Of a DNA stretch of 6,450 bases, positions 1-5,457 are shown piece after piece. The notes below the pieces were generated by a model, which saw only the letters and a program-made list of their open reading frames with translations, had not been told where the DNA came from and ran no database searches. Where the stretch lies: assembly GCA_946186215.1 (NCBI GenBank), contig CAMHMM010000111.1:1-6450 (forward strand), written 5' to 3'. The position numbers and the translations under genes were made by a program. The stretch is from an uncultured Ruminococcus sp. (lineage in GTDB: Bacteria > Bacillota > Clostridia > Oscillospirales > Ruminococcaceae). Numbering within the stretch: position 1 is the stretch's first letter; each line of letters begins with the position of its first letter.

Positions 1-24
1 ATGCCGCGGCAGGAGAACAAATGA
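1..24 (+). CDS. Possible 3' end of an upstream gene (last 7 codons)
   Basis: Frame 1 is open from the left edge and stops at TGA 22-24, giving a tail ending PRQENK. The stop overlaps the ATG of the next gene in the ATGA arrangement typical of translationally coupled genes, and that gene's AGGAG site lies inside this frame. Only eight codons are visible, so the product cannot be named, and the open frame could be chance. If real, it makes the 2H phosphoesterase an internal member of an operon starting outside the window. Confidence 0.35.
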   Translation: MPRQENK

Positions 25-596
25 GAGCAACGATCGTACTTATTGCGGGAACGGATGCGGAAAACTACGGCAGAAAAATAATGCTTGAAGCACACAGAGC
101 AGGAGGAATGGGCTTTGAAATGGCCCGCCTGCCCCAGCATGTTTCACTGAAGCAGACATTTTCCATATCAAGCCTTGAAGAAACAGAAGAATTCTTCGAC
201 AGCTTTGCGACACAGCTCCACCCTGTACGCATACGCATGAAGGAACTCAATGTATTCCCGAACAATGCCCTCGGCGGCGTTCCTTCGGGAGTACTGATGA
301 TAAAGGTAGCACAGTCCGATGAACTGAAAGCCGCACAGAAATTATTATTCAGCCAGCTTGAAAAAAGATTCGGTTCCTGCCCTGCTGAGCATGATGATGA
401 CTATATGTTCCATATGACTGTGGCTATCGGCGGAGCGCCCTATGAAAGCTATCAGAAAGCATATGAAAAGCTTTCCGGAAGGCAATTCGGCGAGGAATTC
501 ATATTTGACAAGCTGGGACTTTTGTACTATGATGATGATATGATAACGCCGGGAACATATTTCTGCTATAAGATAGCCGAGCTGAAGAACAGCTGA
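21..596 (+). CDS. 2H phosphoesterase superfamily protein (LigT / 2'-5' RNA ligase-like)
   Basis: This 191-residue protein carries the two signature motifs of the 2H phosphoesterase fold: HVS at residues 40-42 (context LPQHVSLKQTF) and HMT at 131-133 (context FHMTVAIGG). They are about 90 residues apart, as expected for the two pseudo-symmetric halves. Each His-x-Ser/Thr pair contributes to one active site acting on 2',3'-cyclic phosphate or 2'-5' linked nucleotide ends. Bacterial members are often labelled RNA ligases, but their true substrates are mostly unknown, so only the family call is firm. There is no signal peptide or membrane segment, so it is cytoplasmic. The start at 21 is supported by AGGAG at 11-15 with five bases of spacing. 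It probably overlaps an upstream gene by ATGA and lies 74 bases before the acetylesterase with no convincing terminator between them, so cotranscription is likely. No functional link between the two is evident. Confidence 0.85.
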   Translation: MRATIVLIAGTDAENYGRKIMLEAHRAGGMGFEMARLPQHVSLKQTFSISSLEETEEFFDSFATQLHPVRIRMKELNVFPNNALGGVPSGVLMIKVAQSDELKAAQKLLFSQLEKRFGSCPAEHDDDYMFHMTVAIGGAPYESYQKAYEKLSGRQFGEEFIFDKLGLLYYDDDMITPGTYFCYKIAELKNS

Positions 597-670
597 AAAT
601 ATTCTCCCCGTCTTCGACGGAAGAACACACACAAACACATCAGGTAAATCATTGACACAAGGGTGATAAT

Positions 671-2539
671 ATGGCTAAATTTACTGTCATGCGCTTTATC
701 GGAGATCACGGGATACTCCGTCATAGCGTTACAAACAGCATTTACGGCACAGCAGATGCGGGCAGTGAGATCAAGCTCACCGTCAGCCGTGAAAAAAAGA
801 TATACAGCGAGGTAACTGCAGTCAGCGGAAGCGACGGGGAATGGAAGCTGGAGCTGCCTCCCTTTGAGGCATCCTTTGACAGCTATAAATTTGAATTTTC
901 CTGCGGCAGTGAAATGATCAGATATTCCGATATCCTTTTCGGAGAGCTTTTCCACATAAGCGGCCAGTCAAATATGGAGCTTCCCCTGTGCCGCACTATC
1001 GACCGGTTTGATCCTCATTACCCCGAGGAGAATACATTTATAAGAGAATTCCGTGTACCAGTGGAATCCTGCTTCGGTGAGGACGAGGAATACAACGATT
1101 TCTGCGGTGGCTCATGGGAAAAGGCAACGGGAGATGTGCTCATGCAGATGAGCGCGGCAGGCCACTACTTTGCATGGGAGATATTCAGAAAATACAAGGT
1201 GCCCGTAGGTCTTGTAAACACCTCGGCAGGCGGCGCTCCTGTGGAAGGCCGTATGCCCTGCAGGATGCTCCGTGAGATCGGCGGATATGACGAATTCCTC
1301 GACAAAGTGACAAAACCGAATTATATCGAAAACACCACCCATGAAGACGAACAGAATATGCGTCTGTGGACAGAGGACATAGACAGCCGCGACACCGTTT
1401 CCGCAGGCATTTTTGAAAGAGAGGACGGCTTTACCGAATGTGATATGCCCTTCCATTTCAGGAATGATGAAAGGCTCAAAGGCTTCTGCGGCAGGATATG
1501 GTTCAGGAAAAAATTCGTCATTCCCGATAATATGCCTCTTGATGATGCGCTTATTTCGCTCGGTGCCATGATAGATGCGGATATCATATATATCAACGGT
1601 GTAAAGGTAGGCGAAACGGGATATATGTACCCGCCGAGGATATATGATATCCCCGGGGGTGTGCTTCACAGCGGCGAAAACACAGTATTTGTGCGTCTTG
1701 AAGTCCACGGCGGTCAGGGCGGATTTGTTGAGGAAAAGAGATACTGCCTGAAGCTGGGTGAGAATATCATAGAGCTTGGCGGAAAGTGGGAATATATCAT
1801 TGCTGCGGATGCGCCTGCACTGCGCCCCGGTGTATTCTTCCAGGGACTGCCCCTTGCCATGTACGCAAAGCTCACTGCTCCCGCATTCAGGATAAGCTTT
1901 TCGGGACTTATCTGGTATCAGGCCGAATCCAACGGCGATTTTGAACGGTATCCCATGCTTTTCGGCAAATTCGTTGAAATGTATCGCAGCCGTTCGGGCT
2001 ATGATATCCCCGTGATATTTGCACAGCTCCCCAATTTTTCCGATCCCCTCGGCAGGATGGTACCCGCTTCATGGGCACAGCTCAGGGAAGCACAGAGAAA
2101 GTGCCTTGCCATCCCCGGCACGGCAATGGCCGTTACCATCGACACAGGCGAATCCTACGACCTGCACCCGCTCAATAAGTGGGATGTAGGCAAACGACTG
2201 GCCTATTGTGCAGAGCGGATCATTTACAATGATACCACTGCTCCCGCATACATAGAGCCCGTAAGTGCAGCATATACGGATGACGGCAAAATAGTCGTAT
2301 CGTTTACCGACAACAGCGCGGTCACCTCGAAATATGATACCCTCGGTGCATTTGAAGTTGCATTTGAGGACGGCACTGCGGCAAAAGCAACAGGAAGGCT
2401 CACCGCAAACGGAGCTGAACTGAGCGTCAGCAGCTCATCAAAGCCACGCGCGGTACGATATCTGTGGGACAACGATCCAAAGGAGATCGACCTTTACACA
2501 GGCGATGTGCCCGTTACTCCCTTTGAGATAGCCCTGTAA
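671..2539 (+). CDS. Sialate O-acetylesterase-family carbohydrate acetylesterase (SASA domain, SGNH hydrolase), cytoplasmic
   Basis: The 622-residue protein has the full architecture of the sialate 9-O-acetylesterase-like group. An N-terminal beta domain (about 5-90) leads into block I, GQSNM, with nucleophile Ser100. A block II-like SAGGAP follows at 185-190. The SASA domain is interrupted by a jelly-roll, galactose-binding-like module (about 270-370). Block III, WYQAESN (415-421), keeps the oxyanion-hole Asn421. The acid-base pair is D-x-H at Asp497/His499 (context DLHP), followed by K503 and GKRLA. An Ig-like C-terminal domain (about 522-622) ends with the typical VRYLWDNDP and TPFEIAL. The family removes O-acetyl groups from sugars. 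No signal peptide is present, so an imported, acetylated oligosaccharide is the likely substrate; mannan, xylan or sialic acid cannot be distinguished by sequence alone. Block III has Ala418 where the family usually has Gly. The start is set by AAGGGTGAT at 659-667. A strong terminator follows the stop. Nearby mannosylglucose phosphorylase makes acetyl-mannan fragments an attractive but unproven substrate. Confidence 0.88.
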   Translation: MAKFTVMRFIGDHGILRHSVTNSIYGTADAGSEIKLTVSREKKIYSEVTAVSGSDGEWKLELPPFEASFDSYKFEFSCGSEMIRYSDILFGELFHISGQSNMELPLCRTIDRFDPHYPEENTFIREFRVPVESCFGEDEEYNDFCGGSWEKATGDVLMQMSAAGHYFAWEIFRKYKVPVGLVNTSAGGAPVEGRMPCRMLREIGGYDEFLDKVTKPNYIENTTHEDEQNMRLWTEDIDSRDTVSAGIFEREDGFTECDMPFHFRNDERLKGFCGRIWFRKKFVIPDNMPLDDALISLGAMIDADIIYINGVKVGETGYMYPPRIYDIPGGVLHSGENTVFVRLEVHGGQGGFVEEKRYCLKLGENIIELGGKWEYIIAADAPALRPGVFFQGLPLAMYAKLTAPAFRISFSGLIWYQAESNGDFERYPMLFGKFVEMYRSRSGYDIPVIFAQLPNFSDPLGRMVPASWAQLREAQRKCLAIPGTAMAVTIDTGESYDLHPLNKWDVGKRLAYCAERIIYNDTTAPAYIEPVSAAYTDDGKIVVSFTDNSAVTSKYDTLGAFEVAFEDGTAAKATGRLTANGAELSVSSSSKPRAVRYLWDNDPKEIDLYTGDVPVTPFEIAL

Positions 2540-2553
2540 CAGCAGCTTTGCTT

Positions 2554-2587
2554 TATCTCCCCCGTATGCGCGGGGGAGATATTTTTT
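2554..2587 (+). terminator. Strong intrinsic (Rho-independent) terminator after the acetylesterase
   Basis: Bases 2554-2564 pair without mismatch with 2571-2581 around the six-base loop TATGCG. The 11-bp stem has a run of six G-C pairs at its top and is followed directly by six T residues (2582-2587). It begins 15 bases after the esterase stop codon. This ends the left transcription unit and insulates it from the murB promoter. The T tract lies only on the + strand side, so it is unidirectional. Confidence 0.95.
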
Positions 2588-2610
2588 ATCAGCGGTCACA
2601 TCAACTTTTT

Positions 2611-2624
2611 ATGCTATATGCTAT
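2611..2624 (+). repeat. Tandem 7-bp repeat upstream of the murB promoter
   Basis: ATGCTAT occurs twice back to back (2611-2617 and 2618-2624), ending ten bases before the -35 hexamer. It covers roughly -58 to -45 relative to the predicted transcription start, where an UP element or an activator would bind. It merges with a perfect 12-bp palindrome, ATTATATATAAT, at 2623-2634 that touches the first base of the -35 box. The repeats are seen directly. A binding function is inference, since short repeats arise easily in AT-rich DNA. Confidence 0.5.
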
Positions 2625-2633
2625 TATATATAA

Positions 2634-2662
2634 TTGACAAATTTGTAATGATATGTTATAAT
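2634..2662 (+). promoter_or_regulatory. Consensus vegetative (sigma-A) promoter for murB-rapZ-whiA
   Basis: The -35 box TTGACA (2634-2639) and -10 box TATAAT (2657-2662) both match consensus exactly, with the ideal 17-base spacer. A TG at 2654-2655, one base before the -10, makes it an extended -10 promoter. Transcription should start near 2669, leaving a leader of about 31 bases before the murB ATG. It sits in AT-rich DNA just after a strong terminator. Strong constitutive housekeeping expression is expected. Confidence 0.93.
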
Positions 2663-2690
2663 ATTTTTTGTAAATCAATTGCATATACAC

Positions 2691-2697
2691 GGTGATC
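2691..2697 (+). promoter_or_regulatory. Ribosome binding site that fixes the murB start at 2700
   Basis: GGTGATC is complementary to the 5' portion of the anti-Shine-Dalgarno region (consensus AGGAGGTGATC) and lies directly before ATG 2700. The in-frame TTG at 2679 has no such site and would lie only about 10 bases from the predicted transcription start. The ATG is therefore preferred. Confidence 0.75.
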
Positions 2698-2699
2698 AT

Positions 2700-3599
2700 A
2701 TGAATTTTGAAAAACTGATACAAACGGCACTGGAAAACGGCTGTGAGGTAAGCAGAAATGAGTCTCTGAGCAGTCACACCACCTTCGGTATAGGCGGGGA
2801 TGCCAGCGTATTCATCGAGCTGGCTCCGAATGCGGCAGTGCCCGTGTTCAGCTGTATAAACAAAGAAAAGCTGCCCTTTATCCTGCTGGGAAGGGGCTCA
2901 AATATCCTCTTTTCCGACAAACCTCACGAAACAGCGGTCATCCATATGGGGAAGCTCTGTGAGGATATCACGATCGACGGGAACATCATAACAGCCTATG
3001 CGGGCGCAAAGCTCTCATCAGTCTGCACTGCCGCAAGGGACAATTCACTTTCCGGACTTGAATTTGCCTACGGTATCCCCGCAAGCGTGGGCGGCGCGTG
3101 CTACATGAATGCGGGTGCATACGGCGGACAAATGTCGGATGTGCTCATATCGGTCACAGCCTGCTGCCCCGACGGAACGATAAGGGAATTCTCCGTTGAT
3201 GAGATAGGCTATTCATACAGGAAAAGCCTTTTCATGAACGGCGGATATGCAGTGCTTTCGGCAAAGATAAAGCTTGAAAGCGGCGACAGGCAGATGATCA
3301 CCGATAAGATGAACGAGCTGATGCAGAGACGGCGTGACAAGCAGCCTCTTGAATACAAAAGCGCGGGCAGCACCTTCAAACGCCCCGAGGGAGCATTTGC
3401 AGGAGCACTTATCGAGGGCTGCGGTCTGAAGGGATATTCCTGCGGTGATGCACAGGTGAGCACAAAGCACGCAGGCTTTGTCGTAAATACGGGCAGCGCT
3501 TCATATGATGATGTAATGGCCGTGATAGACCATGTCAAAAAGACCGTAAAGGCCGAAACAGGCTATGCACTTGAATGCGAAGTCGAGATATATCCGTAA
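2700..3599 (+). CDS. murB: UDP-N-acetylenolpyruvoylglucosamine reductase MurB
   Basis: MurB is the cytoplasmic FAD enzyme that reduces UDP-GlcNAc-enolpyruvate to UDP-MurNAc with NADPH, the second committed step of peptidoglycan synthesis. From ATG 2700 the protein has 299 residues, normal for the short Gram-positive type. Visible motifs are TTFGIGG (27-33), LGRGSNIL (63-70) and GIPASVGGACYMNAGAYGG (125-143) of the FAD-binding region. YSYRKS (171-176) carries the likely catalytic Arg174. SAGSTFKRP (221-229) holds the general-acid serine, Ser224. HAGFVVN spans 257-263, and the C-terminal LECEVEIYP supplies the catalytic glutamate, probably Glu294. It is first in the operon behind a consensus promoter, with rapZ starting 56 bases downstream. 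A longer form starting at TTG 2679 would add seven residues (MHIHGDH) but has no ribosome site. Confidence 0.97.
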   Translation: MNFEKLIQTALENGCEVSRNESLSSHTTFGIGGDASVFIELAPNAAVPVFSCINKEKLPFILLGRGSNILFSDKPHETAVIHMGKLCEDITIDGNIITAYAGAKLSSVCTAARDNSLSGLEFAYGIPASVGGACYMNAGAYGGQMSDVLISVTACCPDGTIREFSVDEIGYSYRKSLFMNGGYAVLSAKIKLESGDRQMITDKMNELMQRRRDKQPLEYKSAGSTFKRPEGAFAGALIEGCGLKGYSCGDAQVSTKHAGFVVNTGSASYDDVMAVIDHVKKTVKAETGYALECEVEIYP

Positions 3600-3655
3600 G
3601 CTTTACAGGCTCGGATCAGACACACAAAAAAGCCTAATGAAAGGGCACAGATAAA

Positions 3656-4528
3656 ATGAAATTCATGATAGTTACGGGAATGTCGGGCGCGGGAAAATCC
3701 ACCGCCATGAATGTTCTTGAGGATATGGGATATTATGTGATAGACAATATACCGCCCCGCCTCATTCCCGAATTTGCAAATATATGTATGCAGTCACAGG
3801 GCAGGATAGAAAAGGTAGCTATCGTTGCGGATGTGCGCTCGATGATGATACAGGCCGACGGAACGGCAGTCTCTGCGGTGATAAAGAGCATAAACGACCT
3901 TATCGACAGCGGCTCGGATGTTTCAGTGGTGTATCTCGACGCAGATGACAATGTTCTGGTACGCCGCTACAAGGAAACAAGGAGAGCCCACCCTCTTGAT
4001 CTGGGCTCAAAGCTCGATATTGCCGATTCCGTATCGACAGAGCGAAAAATGCTCGCTCCCCTGCGTGAGATAGCGGATATCTATTTTGATACATCCCGTT
4101 CCTCACCGAATGAATTCAAAAAGAAATTCAGGGATTATTTCTCGGATAACCCCGATGATATAATGACAGTGAAGATACTTTCCTTCGGCTTTAAGTACGG
4201 CATCCCCACAGAGGCGGATTTTGTCTTTGATGTGCGCTTTCTGCCCAACCCCTTTTACATCCCCGAGCTCAAAAAGCTCACGGGCAGAGACAAGGAAGTA
4301 CGGGATTATGTGATGAGCTTTGATGAATCACAGAAGCTGGAAAAGACCATATTCGAGCTTGCGGATATCTTCATCCCCCTTTGCATCAACGAGGGCAGAC
4401 CGAGTGTCACCATCGCCTTCGGCTGCACGGGCGGACAGCACAGAAGCGTTACATTCGCCGAAAGGCTCTATGAGCATATGCGCGAAAAGAATATAAGGGC
4501 ACGGCTCACCCACAGGGAATTGGGGTAA
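3656..4528 (+). CDS. rapZ: RNase adapter / nucleotide-binding protein RapZ (YvcJ)
   Basis: This 290-residue protein is a full-length member of the RapZ/YvcJ family. It has the Walker A loop GMSGAGKS (8-15), DNIPP (30-34), VADVR (57-61), a Walker B-like VVYLDADD (91-98), TRRAHPL (108-114), FDVRFLPNPFY (191-201) and the C-terminal signature GCTGGQHRSV (256-265). Family members bind and hydrolyse ATP or GTP. In E. coli, RapZ senses glucosamine-6-phosphate and steers decay of the GlmZ RNA. In Bacillus, YvcJ has a less clear role, tied to competence, and no GlmZ system is known there, so the adapter name should not be over-read. Lying next to murB fits a role in amino-sugar and cell-wall supply. 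The ribosome site is modest (GAAAGGG, 3639-3645, ten bases from ATG). whiA follows after six bases, so the two are surely cotranscribed; the usual intervening yvcK is absent. Confidence 0.96.
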   Translation: MKFMIVTGMSGAGKSTAMNVLEDMGYYVIDNIPPRLIPEFANICMQSQGRIEKVAIVADVRSMMIQADGTAVSAVIKSINDLIDSGSDVSVVYLDADDNVLVRRYKETRRAHPLDLGSKLDIADSVSTERKMLAPLREIADIYFDTSRSSPNEFKKKFRDYFSDNPDDIMTVKILSFGFKYGIPTEADFVFDVRFLPNPFYIPELKKLTGRDKEVRDYVMSFDESQKLEKTIFELADIFIPLCINEGRPSVTIAFGCTGGQHRSVTFAERLYEHMREKNIRARLTHRELG

Positions 4529-4534
4529 ACGGCT

Positions 4535-5440
4535 ATGTCATTTTCATCAGATGTAAAGGACGAGCTCTGCGAGTGCCTGAGCAGCTCACAGGCCGAAAAG
4601 TCCTGTATGTACGGTATGCTGTTTTTCTCATCTCTGAATAAAGGCGTATTTTCACTTAAAACGGAAAACGCCAGAGCCGCAGAGCTGTTTTCCGCATCAT
4701 GCCGTAAATTTACGGAATGTAAGGTAGATACACAGGAAAGGGCAGCAAAAAAGGGAACACTTTTCACCGTGCGTGTCACACCGAATGCGGCAGAGCGCGA
4801 ACGGCTTTTTGCCGAAGCAGAAAAATTCAGAACACAGGGTATCGCTTTTATAGAGGAAACGGGACTTGAAACAGGTGCATTCACAGGCGGCGCATTCATC
4901 GTCGCGGGAAGCATAACCGATCCTGAAAAGGATTATCACCTTGAGATAACCTCACGTGATGAGGAGACCGCAAACAGGCTCAGGGAGCTGTTCTCCGCCT
5001 GCGGGATACAAAGCGGCATCGTTGCCCGTACATCAAAATATGTAGTCTACATGAAGGGCAGCGAAGCCATAGAGGACACAATGACACTCATGGGCGCGGT
5101 GCATTCCACCATTGGCCTCATGAATGTAAAGATACTCAAGGATGTCCGCAACAAGGCCAACCGTATTGCAAACTGCGACAATGCAAATATTGAAAGGACA
5201 CTGCGCGCCTCGGAAAAGCAGATACGCGATATCCAGTATATCTATGACACGGTGGGCTTTGACGAGCTTTCCCCCGAGCTTTACGATATGGCTATGGTGC
5301 GCCTTGAAAACCCGGATGTATCTCTTTCGGAGCTCGGCTCCATGCTCGAAAAGCCCATAGGCAGATCGGGAGTAAATCACCGCCTGCGCAGGCTCTGCGA
5401 GATAGCTGAGGAGATAAGAGAAGAAAGATCCGCAAAATAA
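4535..5440 (+). CDS. whiA: DNA-binding regulator / cell-division protein WhiA
   Basis: The 301-residue protein matches WhiA along its length. An N-terminal domain begins SFSSDVKDELC and includes YGMLFFSS (26-33). The LAGLIDADG homing-endonuclease-like core contains GGAFIVAGSITDP (118-130) and YHLEI (134-138). The conserved linker has the VRNKANR and NCDNANIERT motifs (204-222). The C-terminal helix-turn-helix (about 246-297) has LSELGSMLEKPIGRSGVNHRLRRL-type residues. WhiA proteins lack endonuclease activity; the fold is reused for DNA binding. In Streptomyces WhiA activates sporulation genes with WhiB; in Bacillus it affects division and chromosome segregation. It starts six bases after rapZ, with a GGGGT ribosome site (4522-4526) inside the end of rapZ, suggesting translational coupling. 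Length is slightly below the Bacillus protein but nothing looks missing. No terminator follows before the next gene. Confidence 0.96.
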   Translation: MSFSSDVKDELCECLSSSQAEKSCMYGMLFFSSLNKGVFSLKTENARAAELFSASCRKFTECKVDTQERAAKKGTLFTVRVTPNAAERERLFAEAEKFRTQGIAFIEETGLETGAFTGGAFIVAGSITDPEKDYHLEITSRDEETANRLRELFSACGIQSGIVARTSKYVVYMKGSEAIEDTMTLMGAVHSTIGLMNVKILKDVRNKANRIANCDNANIERTLRASEKQIRDIQYIYDTVGFDELSPELYDMAMVRLENPDVSLSELGSMLEKPIGRSGVNHRLRRLCEIAEEIREERSAK

Positions 5441-5445
5441 ATGAC

Positions 5446-5450
5446 AGGAG
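5446..5450 (+). promoter_or_regulatory. Ribosome binding site of the GH130 phosphorylase gene
   Basis: AGGAG, seven bases before ATG 5458, lies in the 17-base gap after the whiA stop. It selects ATG 5458 over the ATG at 5441, which opens only a 23-codon frame. With no room for a separate promoter in the gap, it argues that this gene is read from the whiA transcript. Confidence 0.85.
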
Positions 5451-5457
5451 TTGCGAA

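Noticed and set aside
608..620. Small perfect hairpin CCGTC-TTC-GACGG after the 2H phosphoesterase gene
   Set aside because: The stem is only five base pairs and is followed by AAGAACACAC, not a T tract, so it is not a convincing intrinsic terminator. Weak processing or attenuation cannot be excluded.
652..681. TTGACA at 652-657 with TAAATT at 676-681 as a promoter for the acetylesterase
   Set aside because: The -10-like element would lie inside the coding sequence, so the transcript would start after the well-supported ATG 671 and its ribosome site. The next in-frame ATG (689) has no ribosome site. Probably a chance hexamer.
1112..1708. Long antisense open frame (198 codons) across the acetylesterase, and similar antisense frames over whiA and the GH130 gene
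   Set aside because: They lie opposite well-conserved sense genes and the predicted proteins show no family features. They are expected from codon bias on the coding strand.
2623..2651. TATAAT on the minus strand within the palindrome, as a divergent promoter
   Set aside because: The matching -35 position (TCATTA on the minus strand) is poor, and leftward transcription would meet no minus-strand gene.
3607..3635. AGGCT...AGCCT inverted repeat between murB and rapZ
   Set aside because: Five base pairs around a 19-base loop with no T run. It is too weak for a terminator, and the genes look cotranscribed.
4262..4284. Hairpin-forming CCCGAGCT/AGCTC..CGGG within rapZ
   Set aside because: It lies wholly inside a conserved coding region, has a bulge, and no T tract follows.
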